NCBI RefSeq assembly: GCF_001650405.1
Contig: NZ_LWCU01000055.1
Span: 57,927 to 121,926 of the forward strand
DNA length: 64,000 bases
Origin: Microbacterium sp. H83
Lineage (GTDB): Bacteria > Actinomycetota > Actinomycetes > Actinomycetales > Microbacteriaceae
Direction of reading: 5' to 3'
Made by a program: the position numbers and the translations under genes. Shown here piece by piece: positions 7,380 to 16,756 of the stretch (within the stretch, counting starts at the first letter, position 1; every line of letters begins with the position of its first letter). The notes under the pieces are model-generated. The model did not search any database. It had not been told where the DNA came from and saw only the letters and a program-made list of their open reading frames with translations.

Positions 7380-8930
7380 TCAGCGCCCGCGCGAACGGCT
7401 CCGCACACGTCGTGCCGCGCGTCCGGCGATGTCCTTCAGTCGACCGCTCGGCCACACCCGGCGCAGCTCGACCGCCCCGCTGCGGGTGGTCACCGGCGTG
7501 CAGGTGCGTCCGGCGAGCAGCGGCGAGTGCCCCGCGCCGGCGAGCGTCGCGGCATCCGCCGTCAGCGGCACGTCGAACGTCCAGCCCGCACGTCGCACCT
7601 TCGCGACGAGGCGCGCACCGCGGGACTCGTCCGTCGGTCCGAACACCTTGAGCGGATCGACGGCCACGGTGACGGTGTCGCGGTTCTGCAGGTGCGCACC
7701 GGCGATCCTCCGGTCGACGCCCTTCGCCCTGTCGCGGAGGAAGAGCTCGACCTGGTCGTTGCCGAGTTCCCGTCCGGCGACGAGCAGGTCCGCCGGGAGG
7801 GCGGCGGTCGAGAAGGGCAGCGACGTCAGGCGCCCGGACCCCGGCTCGAAGACCAGGGCGTCCTGTCCGTCGCGTCGCACCGACACCCGGACCGTCAGAT
7901 ACAGCCCGCCGCCGCGCGACCAGCGCGCGGCGGTGACCACGGCGCGGCACTCCATGTCGGCCTCGAACTGGGCGAAGCGCACCAGATCGTCGCGACGGTT
8001 CGCACGCAGCAGCGCGGCGCGGATGCGCTGGGGGAAGGCCAGGCCCGCGTCGACGCCCGGCCCGAACCGATGCTGCGTCAGCGGCACCAGCACGTCGAGC
8101 AGTCGCGTGCGGTACGACGCGGAGTGCGACAGCATCCGCTTGCCGGCCAGCCGCTTCAACACTTTGCCGCGGAACCAGTGCCGCAGCAGCCGATCACGCA
8201 GCCGCCCCGGCGTCGTGTAGTGCTCGACGAGGTCGAGCACGGCCTCGAGGTGCGGGAAGTACGTCTCGGGGTCGATCCGCGACGAGCTCGCACTGCCCTC
8301 GCGCTTCACCCAGGCGTAGCAGGGCTCGCTCGCGAAGATCGAGATCGTGTCGGCCTCGAAGTACGCCCGCATCACGAAGAGGTGATCCTCGAGGCGGACC
8401 TTGCCGTCGGGGAACCGGATCGAGTGCGCCCGGAGGAACGCCGTGCGGAACATCTTGTGCGGCGTGAGCATCTCGAGCAGCGGATCCTCCCCGAGCCGGG
8501 CATCGGGGACGTCGTGCCGGAAGATCCGGGAGGGCAGCGGTCGGCCGATCCCGACCTCCTTGCCGACGACGACGTCCGATCCGTGGAGGTCGGCGTAGTC
8601 GCACAGGCTCTGCAGTGCGCCGTCGAACAGCCAGTCGTCCTGATCCACGAACTGGACGTACTTGCCCCGAGCCTCGTCGATCCCGTGATTCCGCGGCGTT
8701 CCCGGCCAGCCGGAGTGCGGCAGCGGGATCACGCGCACCCAGGGGCGGTCCTTCGCGACGGCGGCGAGGAGCTCGGCGGTCTCCGGCCCCGATCCGTCGT
8801 CGCACAGCAGCACTTCGAACCGCGTGTGATCGAGCGTCTGCCGGTCGAGCGACGCGATCAGCTCGTCGAAGGCGGCCCCCGGCTTGTAGACGGGAACGAC
8901 GACACTGACACGCACAGACGGATTCGACAT
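7380..8930 (-). CDS. Family 2 glycosyltransferase
   Basis: A 516-aa cytoplasmic protein with an N-terminal GT-A domain: VSVVVPVYKPG opens it, LLCDDGSG is the nucleotide-binding Asp motif, and QFVDQDDWLF contains the DXD-like metal site. The C-terminal 250 residues carry no recognisable domain; they end in a basic tail (RRVRSRSRGR). GT2 enzymes of this shape add sugars to cell-wall or capsular glycans. It stands alone, so the acceptor is unknown. Confidence 0.87.
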   Translation of the reverse strand: MSNPSVRVSVVVPVYKPGAAFDELIASLDRQTLDHTRFEVLLCDDGSGPETAELLAAVAKDRPWVRVIPLPHSGWPGTPRNHGIDEARGKYVQFVDQDDWLFDGALQSLCDYADLHGSDVVVGKEVGIGRPLPSRIFRHDVPDARLGEDPLLEMLTPHKMFRTAFLRAHSIRFPDGKVRLEDHLFVMRAYFEADTISIFASEPCYAWVKREGSASSSRIDPETYFPHLEAVLDLVEHYTTPGRLRDRLLRHWFRGKVLKRLAGKRMLSHSASYRTRLLDVLVPLTQHRFGPGVDAGLAFPQRIRAALLRANRRDDLVRFAQFEADMECRAVVTAARWSRGGGLYLTVRVSVRRDGQDALVFEPGSGRLTSLPFSTAALPADLLVAGRELGNDQVELFLRDRAKGVDRRIAGAHLQNRDTVTVAVDPLKVFGPTDESRGARLVAKVRRAGWTFDVPLTADAATLAGAGHSPLLAGRTCTPVTTRSGAVELRRVWPSGRLKDIAGRAARRVRSRSRGR

Positions 8931-9016
8931 CCTCCGCAGTCAAACACCCGCACCTGTGCACCGCACGGGGCTTGCGTTCAGGGCACCGTGCGTGCAGTCG
9001 GAGCCAGCGGATGCCG

Positions 9017-9157
9017 TCACCGCGCGGCGCGGGTGCGGAGGAAGGCGGCGACCGCGCCGTCGTCCGCGAGCTCCGCGGCGCGGCGGTACGCCGCCGACGC
9101 ATCGCGCCCTGCGGCCGCGAGCAGCTCCGCCGGATTCCCACCCCATACCCATCTCAA
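9017..9157 (-). CDS. Possible small protein opposite padR (46 aa, TTG start)
   Basis: A leftward frame read from 9157 ends at a TGA at 9017. It has strong coding character: NPAELLAAAGRDASAAYRRA, then AELADDGAVAAFLRTRAAR, rich in G/C third positions and predicted mostly helical. The only in-frame start I can find is TTG at 9157, inside the perfect palindrome before padR, with no ribosome-binding site. It would be a leaderless gene co-controlled with padR, or the surviving 3' end of a lost gene. I do not recognise the family. Confidence 0.35.
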   Translation of the reverse strand: MRWVWGGNPAELLAAAGRDASAAYRRAAELADDGAVAAFLRTRAAR

Positions 9158-9171
9158 CGATATATCGTTGA
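9154..9171. promoter_or_regulatory. Perfect 18-bp palindrome before padR
   Basis: TCAACGATATATCGTTGA reads the same on both strands. It ends 29 bases before the padR start and covers the likely promoter. Such sites are typical PadR autorepression operators. Confidence 0.7.
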
Positions 9172-9200
9172 CTATCGCTCACCACTCCAGGGAGGTCACC

Positions 9201-9797
9201 ATGAACAACGCATTCCCCTCGAACCCCTTCGGCGGATCCGGCTTCGGTTCAGGCTCCGGAGGTCCGGCATCCATGATCTTCGACGCTATGGACCAGCTGC
9301 GCAAGAGCTTCGAGAAGTCCTTCGAGCAGCGCCCCAGCGGCGGCTCGCGCATGGCCAAGGGCGACGTCCGCACCGCGGTGCTGTCGCTGCTCGCCGAGAG
9401 GCCCATGCACGGCTACCAGATCATCACCGAGATCGCCGATCGCAGCGGCGGGTCGTGGAAGCCGAGCGCAGGCTCGGTCTACCCCACCCTGCAGCTGCTC
9501 GCCGACGAGGGACTCATCGAGGCCGAGGAGCAGAACGGTCGAAAGACCTACTCGCTCACCGAGGCCGGTCGTGCGGTCGCGGCGGAGAACACCGAGACGC
9601 CCGCGCCGTGGGAGTCGCAGTCCCAGCGCGACAGGCACGACAACCCGCGCTACAGCGCTCTGCCGAAGGCCGGCGTCGACCTGGCCGCCGCCGCCGCGCA
9701 GGTGGGTCGCAGCGGCAGCGAGGAGCAGGTGCAGCAGGCGGTCGAGATCCTCGACGAGGCCCGCCGTAGGCTGTACACGATCCTCGCCCAGGACTGA
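9201..9797 (+). CDS. PadR-family transcriptional regulator
   Basis: A 198-aa protein. After a Gly/Ser-rich leader (residues 1-50, GGSGFGSGSGG), the PadR winged helix begins at GDVRTAVLSLLAERPMHGYQ. It continues through SVYPTLQLLADEGLIEAEEQ and the wing NGRKTYSLTEAG; a C-terminal coiled segment (QQAVEILDEARRRLYTILAQ) serves dimerisation. GGGAGG precedes the ATG. The ABC1-kinase gene follows 24 bases later and is likely co-transcribed. The effector is unknown. Confidence 0.9.
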   Translation: MNNAFPSNPFGGSGFGSGSGGPASMIFDAMDQLRKSFEKSFEQRPSGGSRMAKGDVRTAVLSLLAERPMHGYQIITEIADRSGGSWKPSAGSVYPTLQLLADEGLIEAEEQNGRKTYSLTEAGRAVAAENTETPAPWESQSQRDRHDNPRYSALPKAGVDLAAAAAQVGRSGSEEQVQQAVEILDEARRRLYTILAQD

Positions 9798-9821
9798 TCT
9801 CCACCGACCCAAGGAGAATCG

Positions 9822-11504
9822 ATGACGGATGCCGCGGCGCAGGGCGCCCATCGCGCCCGCTACCGCCGCATCCTGTCGTTCGCGGCACGCGAGTTCCTGA
9901 AGATCTGGTGGTTCGAGCTCGTGCTACCGCGCTTCGGCATGTCCTCGATCTCGGAGCGCACGCGCGGACCACGGATGCAGCGGTTCGCGCGGCGCTTCCA
10001 TGTTCTCGCCGTCGACCTCGGCGGACTCATGATCAAGGTCGGGCAGTTCATGTCCTCGCGCCTCGACGTCCTGCCGCCGGAGATCACGAAGGAGCTCGAG
10101 GGGCTGCAGGACGAAGTCCCCGCGGTGCCCTACGCGGACATCCGCGTGGTGGCCGAGGCCGAGCTCGGGCACCCGTTCGCCGAGGCCTTCGCGTGGTTCG
10201 ACGAGACGCCGGTCGCCGCGGCATCCCTCGGTCAGGCGCATCGCGCCCGCCTCTCCGCGCAGGATGCCGTCGACACCGGTCTCGCGAACGTCATCGTCAA
10301 GGTGCAGCGACCGGGCATCGACGAGATCGTCGCCGTCGACCTCGCCGCCCTCCGCCGGGTCGCGCGCTGGGCGATGCGGGTGCGCCTGGTGGCCGACCGC
10401 GTCGACGCGCCGGCCCTCGTGGAGGAGTTCGCCCAGACGAGCTTCGAGGAGATCGACTACCTGCACGAGGCGTCGAGCGCCGAGCGCTTCCGCGAGAACT
10501 TCGCCGACGACCCCCGCATCGGCACCCCGGAGATCGTGTGGGAGCGGTCGACCCGCCGCGTGCTGACCCTGTCGGACGTCACCGCGATCAAGATCAACGA
10601 CACGGATGCTCTGCGCGCCGCCGGCATCGATCCGGCCGAGGTCGCCGACGTGTTCGCCGAGGTCATGTTCGACCAGGTCTTCACCCACAGCTTCGTGCAC
10701 GCCGACCCGCACCCGGGCAACATCTTCGTGACGCCGCTCACGGCATCCGCCCCCGGCTCGCGGAACTTCCGGCTCACGTTCATCGACTTCGGCATGATGG
10801 CCGAGGTCCCGGACAACCTCCGCGACGGCCTCCGGATGCTGCTGATCGCCGTCACAGGTCGCGACAGCCGCGGACTCGTGCGCGCGGCGCAGGAGATCGG
10901 CGTCCTGCTGCCGTCGGCCGACACCGCCGAGCTCGAGCGCGCGCTGTCGACGCTGTTCTCGCGCTTCGGCGGCATGGGGTTCGCCGAGCTCGCGAAGGTC
11001 GACCCTCGCGAGTTCACCGACTTCGCCGACGAGTTCGGCGACATGGTGCGCTCCCTGCCCCTGCAGCTGCCCGAGAACATGCTGCTGCTGATCCGCGCGG
11101 TGTCGCTCACGTCGGGCATGTGCAGCAGCCTGGATCCGTCGTTCAACGTCTGGGATGCCGCCGAGCCGTACGCCGGGCGACTGCTGCGCGACGAGTCGGC
11201 GGGGCTCATGCGCGACATGGCGAACGACGCCATGGAGACCGCAGCCGTCACGTATCGGCTGCCGAAGCGCATCGACGCGATCATCACCCGCGTCGACGAC
11301 GGGAACGTCACGTTCGACACGTCGCGCCTGGAGCGTCGCCTCGACCGGCTCGAGGGCATCGCCCGGCGCATCGGCTCAGGAGTGCTGTTCGCGGCGATGC
11401 TCGTCGGCGGTGCGCTGCTCGTCCCGACGCTGCCGCCCCTCGGCATCACGCTGCTGTGCGTCTCGGTGCTGCCGCTGCTGCACTCGGTGTTCGCCCGTCG
11501 CTGA
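9822..11504 (+). CDS. ABC1/UbiB (AarF)-type atypical kinase
   Basis: A 560-aa protein. The ABC1 hallmarks are present in order: KVGQFMSSRLDVLP (KxGQ motif), AAASLGQAHRA (Ala-rich loop), VIVKVQRPGI (ATP-binding Lys), HADPHPGNIF (catalytic loop) and FIDFGMM (metal-binding DFG). Two hydrophobic segments at the end (LFAAMLVGGALLVPTL and GITLLCVSVLPLL) anchor it in the membrane, as in UbiB. Family members support isoprenoid-quinone synthesis or lipid handling. AAGGAG lies nine bases before the ATG. The PadR gene upstream may control it. Confidence 0.9.
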   Translation: MTDAAAQGAHRARYRRILSFAAREFLKIWWFELVLPRFGMSSISERTRGPRMQRFARRFHVLAVDLGGLMIKVGQFMSSRLDVLPPEITKELEGLQDEVPAVPYADIRVVAEAELGHPFAEAFAWFDETPVAAASLGQAHRARLSAQDAVDTGLANVIVKVQRPGIDEIVAVDLAALRRVARWAMRVRLVADRVDAPALVEEFAQTSFEEIDYLHEASSAERFRENFADDPRIGTPEIVWERSTRRVLTLSDVTAIKINDTDALRAAGIDPAEVADVFAEVMFDQVFTHSFVHADPHPGNIFVTPLTASAPGSRNFRLTFIDFGMMAEVPDNLRDGLRMLLIAVTGRDSRGLVRAAQEIGVLLPSADTAELERALSTLFSRFGGMGFAELAKVDPREFTDFADEFGDMVRSLPLQLPENMLLLIRAVSLTSGMCSSLDPSFNVWDAAEPYAGRLLRDESAGLMRDMANDAMETAAVTYRLPKRIDAIITRVDDGNVTFDTSRLERRLDRLEGIARRIGSGVLFAAMLVGGALLVPTLPPLGITLLCVSVLPLLHSVFARR

Positions 11505-11510
11505 TGTCGG

Positions 11511-12710
11511 TCAGTTGTCCTCGGTGAGTGTCAGCAGCACGCGAGGGGCAAAGAATCGCCGATCGTAGGTGTCTCCGGGGACCTGATGAAGAACGCCCAG
11601 GTCGACGAGCTGCCCCACCAGCTTGTTCGCCCTTGTATACGAGAGGTTCAGTTCGGACTCGACCTTCCGGACAGTGAAGGAGGGGTTGGCAACGGCAAGA
11701 TCCACGAGGGCGTGTGCGGAGTCTGCGCGGAGGTTGGAGGACCTCACGACCTCCTTGAGCTCTGCCTGCACACCGACGAGAGCCACCATCTGCCGACGAG
11801 TCTGATCCGCGGCTGCCTGCAGTCCGCGAGCGAAGAATCGCACGAATCGATCCCAATCTCCGTCGGCACTCACCCCGAAGAGCACGTCGTAGTACTCGTG
11901 TCGTCGCGACTCGAACCACGGAGACACTGTCAGCGTCGGCTCCTCCAGGACGCCGCCCAACTGAAGATGCAGCACGATCAAGAATCGCCCGAGTCGTCCA
12001 TTGCCATCCCTGAAGGGGTGGAGGGTCTCGAATTGGTAGTGAGACATCGCAGCCGCGACCACCGGATCGATCAGCGCGCCGTGAGGCTGCTGCATCCAAT
12101 CGGTGAGGTCGCGGAGATTGGCTTCGAGCTGCAGACCCGGAGGGGACGGGATGAAACGCGCAGCGTGCGCCGGGAAGCCGAGGCTGTCTGCGTCGGGACG
12201 TCTGCCGATGACGACCTGATTGTCCCTCACTCGTCCCGACACGGAGTGCAGCGGAGTGCCTCGCATCAGAATGCCCTGCAACTCGCTGAGCATCGAGACG
12301 GAGATGGTCTGTCCGCGCGCGACCTTGTCGAAGCCGATATTGGCCATTCGCACGTAGTTCAAGACCTCGACGAGCTCCGCCGTGGGGGCGTTGTTCTCAT
12401 CCGCTGTGAGGACGGCAGCGAGAGGCGCGTACGTTCCTTCGAGCGCCGAGGTGCTCTGCGCCTCTCGTCGAAGTGTGGGCAGACGGAGCAGTTGAGGATT
12501 GGGCAGCTGTCGAGAGGTGCTGTCCAGTGCCGCGAGTGCTGCTCGAGCGTCCGATACCGCCAGGAAGGTGGCCGGCGTGAGATCAGGCATTTCATCGCTC
12601 AGGGGGACCGGAACGAAGGCCTTGTGATCCCACGCTCCCAGGTGGGGGTCGTGCCCGTCGATGGGGACGAGCGATCCCATAGTCGAGTTCTGGAACATTT
12701 GGAGGTCCAC
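11511..12710 (-). CDS. Fic-domain AMP-transferase with built-in inhibitory helix
   Basis: A 399-aa class II Fic protein. The active loop HPFRDGNGRLGR spans residues 231-242, with the catalytic His first. The N-terminal inhibitory motif [S/T]xxxE[G/N] is seen as TSALEG at residues 87-92; its Glu normally blocks productive ATP binding. A C-terminal winged helix (residues 340-395, FTVRKVESELNLSYTRANK) suggests DNA binding and autoregulation. The GTG start at 12710 was kept because the first 30 residues (MDLQMFQNS...LVPI) look like the family N-terminus; ATG at 12680 is an alternative. Confidence 0.9.
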   Translation of the reverse strand: MDLQMFQNSTMGSLVPIDGHDPHLGAWDHKAFVPVPLSDEMPDLTPATFLAVSDARAALAALDSTSRQLPNPQLLRLPTLRREAQSTSALEGTYAPLAAVLTADENNAPTAELVEVLNYVRMANIGFDKVARGQTISVSMLSELQGILMRGTPLHSVSGRVRDNQVVIGRRPDADSLGFPAHAARFIPSPPGLQLEANLRDLTDWMQQPHGALIDPVVAAAMSHYQFETLHPFRDGNGRLGRFLIVLHLQLGGVLEEPTLTVSPWFESRRHEYYDVLFGVSADGDWDRFVRFFARGLQAAADQTRRQMVALVGVQAELKEVVRSSNLRADSAHALVDLAVANPSFTVRKVESELNLSYTRANKLVGQLVDLGVLHQVPGDTYDRRFFAPRVLLTLTEDN

Positions 12711-12760
12711 TATGTAACTCTACTGCCGATTCAGGAACATTTGGGGTGCTTCTATGTTCC
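12692..12760. promoter_or_regulatory. Repeated GGAACATTTGG motifs before fic
   Basis: GGAACATTTGG occurs at 12692-12702 and again at 12734-12744, and an inverted ATGTTCC follows at 12754-12760. The spacing of 42 bases is four helical turns. The set covers the fic start and the fic/BCCT divergent region. It is likely bound by the winged helix of the Fic protein itself (inference). Confidence 0.5.
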
Positions 12761-12829
12761 TTAACGAACCCGACGAGGCGGAGTGGTCCATCCCGACCCC
12801 AGAATGCCGGCATGGGAGAATCGGTTGTC

Positions 12830-14851
12830 ATGGACACTCGCGACGAGAAGCCCACCCCACGCACTGACACGCATAAGACGACCACCGAGACACTGCGTCA
12901 GGCGGGGAAGCAGGCGGGCAGGATCGTCCGCGACATCACGAAGGTCCCGCCGCGCAGTGTGCATCCGGCTCTCGTCCCCGGGGTCTCGGTCGAGGAGACC
13001 GGACGCACCTACCGCACCGACCCCCTCGTGTTCGGTGTCGCCGCCTCGCTCACGATCGCGTTCATCGCGTGGGGCGTGTTCGCGGGCGACAACCTCGCCG
13101 GCACGACACGGACCGTGCTCGACTGGGTCGTCGAGTACTTCGGATTCTTCTTCACCACGATCGCCACCGTCATCCTCGTCTTCATGCTGTTCGTCGGCTT
13201 CAGCCGGTACGGGCGCATCCCGCTCGGCCGCGACGACGAGGAGCCCGAGTTCTCGATGTTCTCGTGGATCTCGATGCTCTTCGCCGCCGGCATGGGCATC
13301 GGCCTGGTCTTCTGGGGCGCCGCCGAGCCGCTCACGTTCTTCGAGAGCCCGCCGCCGGGCACGGTCGAGGCGAACACCCTCGAGGCGATGCACACCGCGC
13401 AGGCCCAGGTGCTGTACCACTGGGGCCCGCAGGCGTGGGCGTTCTACGCCCTGGTCGGCGGCGCGATCGCGTACGGCGCGTTCCGCCGCGGCCGCACCCC
13501 GCTGATCTCGTCGATCTTCGCGCCGCTGCTGGGCGAGGGCCGCACCACCGGACCGCTCGGCCGCACGATCGACGTCTTCTCGATCATCGTCACGCTGTTC
13601 GGCACCGCCGCCTCTCTCGGCCTCGGCGCCCTGCAGATCGGCCACGGCGTCGAGATCGTCGCCGGCATCGGCGAGCTCGGCAACGGCGTCCTCATCGCGG
13701 CGATCGCCGTGCTCACCGCGTGCTTCATCGCATCCGCCGTCTCGGGAGTGAGCAAGGGCATCCGCGCGCTCTCGAACATCAACGCGGTCATGGCGCTGGT
13801 GCTCGCGTTCTTCGTGTTCTTCGTCGGTCCGACGCTGCTGATCCTCAACGTCATCCCGTCGGTCGCGGTGCAGTTCCTCGGCGACCTGCCCACGATGATC
13901 GCTCGGTCGGCGTCGCAGGGCGACGAGGCGCAGGCGTTCCTGTCGAGCTGGACGATCTTCTACTGGGCGTGGTGGATCTCCTGGTCCCCGTTCGTCGGCA
14001 TGTTCATCGCCAAGATCTCGCGAGGCCGCACGCTTCGCCAGTTCGTGTCGGTGGTCATCGTCGTGCCCGCGGCGATCTCGCTCGTCTGGTTCGCGATCTT
14101 CGGCACCACGGCGATCCAGCAGCAGATGGACGGCGCCGGCCTCACGGTCGACCCGCCCGAGGAGGTGCTCTTCGGAGTGCTCGAGAACCTCCCCTTCCCG
14201 CTCATCACGAGCATCCTCCTGATCCTGCTCATCGCCATCTTCTTCATCACGGGCGCCGACTCGGCATCCCTCGTGATGGGGACCCTCTCGCAGCAGGGAC
14301 GGCCGGAGCCGTCGCGCTGGGTGTCCGTCGTGTGGGGATCGCTGGTCGGCATCATCGCCGCCGTGCTTCTCGTCTCGGGCGAGGAGGGGAGCGGCCTGCG
14401 CTCGCTGCAGAACGTCACCATCATCGCGGCGCTGCCCTTCGCGGTCATCATGGCGTTCATGATGATCGCGTTCATGAAGGATCTGCGGCGCGACCCGATG
14501 ATCCTGCGCGAGCGTTACGCGCGCATGGCCGTGCGGCACAGCGTCATGGCGGGACTCGAGGAGTACGGCGACGACTTCGCGCTCGTGCCCGTGGAGTACG
14601 ACCACTCCGAAGACGACCTCGCCTGGATCGACGAGGCCGACGTCGACGACAGCCTCGCCGAGGTCTACGCGACGGCGACCGAGGCGATCGACATCATCCC
14701 GGATGCGGGAGCTGACGCGGATGCCGGTGCCGACGCCGGTGCGGGTGCGGATGCCGGTGCGGACCCCGCCGGACTCGCGGAGCAGACCGCCGAAGCATCC
14801 GACGCCGTCCACGGCTCGACCCCGCGCAAGGACGACCGCCCCGTCGACTGA
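12830..14851 (+). CDS. BCCT-family betaine/choline transporter
   Basis: A 673-aa, 12-TM sodium- or proton-coupled importer of quaternary-ammonium osmolytes. The family signature in TM8 is seen as FYWAWWISWSPFVGMFIAKI, and the glycine-rich stretch GMGIGLVFWGAAEPL is typical of glycine-betaine carriers. The N-terminal 60 residues are hydrophilic. The long C-terminal tail is acidic and ends in a degenerate D/A/G repeat (residues about 625-650), the region that senses osmotic stress in BetP. GGGAGA precedes the ATG at 12830. Confidence 0.92.
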   Translation: MDTRDEKPTPRTDTHKTTTETLRQAGKQAGRIVRDITKVPPRSVHPALVPGVSVEETGRTYRTDPLVFGVAASLTIAFIAWGVFAGDNLAGTTRTVLDWVVEYFGFFFTTIATVILVFMLFVGFSRYGRIPLGRDDEEPEFSMFSWISMLFAAGMGIGLVFWGAAEPLTFFESPPPGTVEANTLEAMHTAQAQVLYHWGPQAWAFYALVGGAIAYGAFRRGRTPLISSIFAPLLGEGRTTGPLGRTIDVFSIIVTLFGTAASLGLGALQIGHGVEIVAGIGELGNGVLIAAIAVLTACFIASAVSGVSKGIRALSNINAVMALVLAFFVFFVGPTLLILNVIPSVAVQFLGDLPTMIARSASQGDEAQAFLSSWTIFYWAWWISWSPFVGMFIAKISRGRTLRQFVSVVIVVPAAISLVWFAIFGTTAIQQQMDGAGLTVDPPEEVLFGVLENLPFPLITSILLILLIAIFFITGADSASLVMGTLSQQGRPEPSRWVSVVWGSLVGIIAAVLLVSGEEGSGLRSLQNVTIIAALPFAVIMAFMMIAFMKDLRRDPMILRERYARMAVRHSVMAGLEEYGDDFALVPVEYDHSEDDLAWIDEADVDDSLAEVYATATEAIDIIPDAGADADAGADAGAGADAGADPAGLAEQTAEASDAVHGSTPRKDDRPVD

Positions 14852-14984
14852 CCCGCGCCTCCCGCGCCGTGCGATGCCGTCGCGCGGGGTCAGAACCGCA
14901 TCTGTGCGGGCCGTTCGGGGTGTGGAATCGACCCCGCACGCGGCGCACCTGCGTTTTCGACCCCACAGCCGGGGTCCCCAGTGC

Positions 14985-15040
14985 GGATGGATGGAAAACG
15001 CCGCTGGGAGATGCCGCGGAGAGGCGTTTTCCATCCATCC
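14985..15040. terminator. Long perfect hairpin between convergent genes
   Basis: GGATGGATGGAAAACGCC (14985-15002) is followed after 20 bases by its exact reverse complement (15023-15040). The 18-bp stem lies between the 3' ends of the BCCT gene and the DUF2867 gene. It most likely ends transcription from both sides, though no T-run follows. The rest of the 219-base gap shows nothing else. Confidence 0.7.
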
Positions 15041-15070
15041 CGACCCGGTCCAGCCCGACCCGGTCCGTGC

Positions 15071-16666
15071 TCAGGCCGAGGCGGACTCCGGCTCGACCGG
15101 CACCGCCGCCGGGACCTCCGCCGCCGCGGTGATCCGAGCGGCCATGCCCGCGAAGATGAAGCCGTGAAACGGCAGCACGGCCAGCCAGTACAGGCGCCCC
15201 GCGAGCCCGCGCGGGAAGAACACGGCGCGCTGCTCGTAGCGGGCTCCCTCTCCGTCCGGCACGGCGCGCAGCTCGAGCCACGCCTCGCCCGGCACCTTCA
15301 TCTCCGCCCGCAGTCTCAGCAGTCCACCGGTCGCCGACGACGCATCCCCCGCGCGCCCCGGCTCTTCCACGGCCTCCACGCGCCAGAAGTCGATCGCGTC
15401 GCCGACCCGCGCCGCCGCCTTGCTGCGCCGACCGCGCCGCAGACCGACGCCCCCGACGAGGCGGTCCATCCAGCCGCGCACGGCCCAGAGGAACGGTGAC
15501 GAGTACCATCCGTTCGACCCGCCGATGCCGATGATGATGCGCCAGAGTTCGTCGACCGATGCCTTCGACCGCAGAGTGCGCGCGTCGGTGAACACCGTGC
15601 GTCCCGCCCAGTCAGGATCGCTCGGCAGCGGATCGCTGGGGGCGCCCGACACCTCGGAGTCCTGCCAGCTCGTCTCGATCGTGTCGGCGTCGACCCGTCC
15701 GAGCGCGAGCGCCACCGCGCGACGGTACGGCGTGAGTCCGCCCTCGGGGCGCGGGATCAGATCGTCCACGGCATGGTCCTTGACGATGCACTCGTTCTGG
15801 AGCGACGCCACGAGCGGCCGGGCGATCGATCGGGGGACCGGCGTCACCAGGTTGACCCAGTGCGAGGCCAGTCCGGGCGTCAGCACCGGCAGGGCGGCGA
15901 TCGCCCGCTGGGGGAGTCCCGCCTCGACCGCGTAGCCGTTCATCATCTGCCCGTAGCGCAGCACATCGGGTCCGCCGATGTCGACCGCGCGATTCACGTC
16001 GCCATCGAGCCGCGCGGCTCCGAGCAGGTAATGCAGCACGTCGCGCACGGCGATCGGCTGGATGCGGTTGCGCACCCACTTCGGCGCCGGCATGTAGGGA
16101 AGCACGTCGGTGAGGTGGCGGATCATCTCGAACGACGCCGACCCCGATCCGATCACGACCCCGGCCTGCAGCACCAGTGTGGGGACGCCCGATCGGAGGA
16201 AGATCTCGCCCACGTGCACGCGGGAGCGCAGGTGCGGGGACAGCTTCACGTCGTCGGGGTGCAGGCCGCCGAGGTAGACGATCCGATGCGCACGCGCCGC
16301 CACGGCGGCATCCGCCACGGTCTGCGCCGCGCGCTCGTCGCTCTCCTCGAATCCCCTGCCCGCGGTCATCGAGTGGATGAGGTAGTAGACGACGTCGACG
16401 TCGCGGAAGGCTTCGGCGACCGCATCCGCATCGTCTGCCGAGCCTTCCACGATCTCGCAGTCGGGTCCCCAGGGGAAGGATGCCGCGCGAGCGGCGTCGC
16501 GGGCGAGCACGCGCACGCGGTATCCGCCGTTCAGCAGGCGGGGCGTGAGGCGTCCGCCGATGTAGCCGGTGGCGCCGAGGACGAGAGCGCGCGGCGGGGT
16601 TCCGTCCTCCCTCGGGACGGCGCGGAGAGCGTCTTCGAGACCGGTGGGCTGAGTGAGCTCCGTCAT
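15071..16666 (-). CDS. SDR-fold NAD-binding protein fused to DUF2867
   Basis: A 531-aa two-domain protein. The N-terminal atypical SDR (residues 25-300) has the cofactor motif LGATGYIGGRL, YYLIHSMTAG, and RIVYLGGL. The C-terminal 170 residues match DUF2867 (ELWRIIIGIGGSNGWYS, FWRVEAVEEPGR, FFPRGLAGRLYWLAVLPFH). This fusion is widespread in actinobacteria, and its substrate is not known. It is transcribed alone, and its 3' end faces the hairpin at 14985-15040. Confidence 0.87.
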   Translation of the reverse strand: MTELTQPTGLEDALRAVPREDGTPPRALVLGATGYIGGRLTPRLLNGGYRVRVLARDAARAASFPWGPDCEIVEGSADDADAVAEAFRDVDVVYYLIHSMTAGRGFEESDERAAQTVADAAVAARAHRIVYLGGLHPDDVKLSPHLRSRVHVGEIFLRSGVPTLVLQAGVVIGSGSASFEMIRHLTDVLPYMPAPKWVRNRIQPIAVRDVLHYLLGAARLDGDVNRAVDIGGPDVLRYGQMMNGYAVEAGLPQRAIAALPVLTPGLASHWVNLVTPVPRSIARPLVASLQNECIVKDHAVDDLIPRPEGGLTPYRRAVALALGRVDADTIETSWQDSEVSGAPSDPLPSDPDWAGRTVFTDARTLRSKASVDELWRIIIGIGGSNGWYSSPFLWAVRGWMDRLVGGVGLRRGRRSKAAARVGDAIDFWRVEAVEEPGRAGDASSATGGLLRLRAEMKVPGEAWLELRAVPDGEGARYEQRAVFFPRGLAGRLYWLAVLPFHGFIFAGMAARITAAAEVPAAVPVEPESASA

Positions 16667-16714
16667 GAGTCGAGGGTAGGCCGAGGCACGGACTTTTACC
16701 TAGGCTGGTATATG

Positions 16715-16729
16715 ACTAGTTCATCTAGT
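16715..16729. promoter_or_regulatory. CTAG-type palindrome before small membrane protein
   Basis: ACTAG-TTCAT-CTAGT is a perfect inverted repeat 28 bases before the next start codon. A related CTAG palindrome precedes the DUF7882 gene (20353-20375). Two MarR genes lie in between, and MarR proteins bind such sites. Confidence 0.45.
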
Positions 16730-16756
16730 AACCTTTGTGCCGAGGAAGGTGATCAG

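Noticed and set aside
12761..15034. A 757-codon frame opposite the BCCT gene
   Set aside because: It is antisense to a clear transporter, and its residues (D/R/E/H-rich) are what high third-position G+C produces in shadow frames. No ribosome-binding site or motif.
14985..15040. An attachment site or mobile-element terminal repeat
   Set aside because: The arms are adjacent and hairpin-forming between convergent genes, with no integrase or transposase near.
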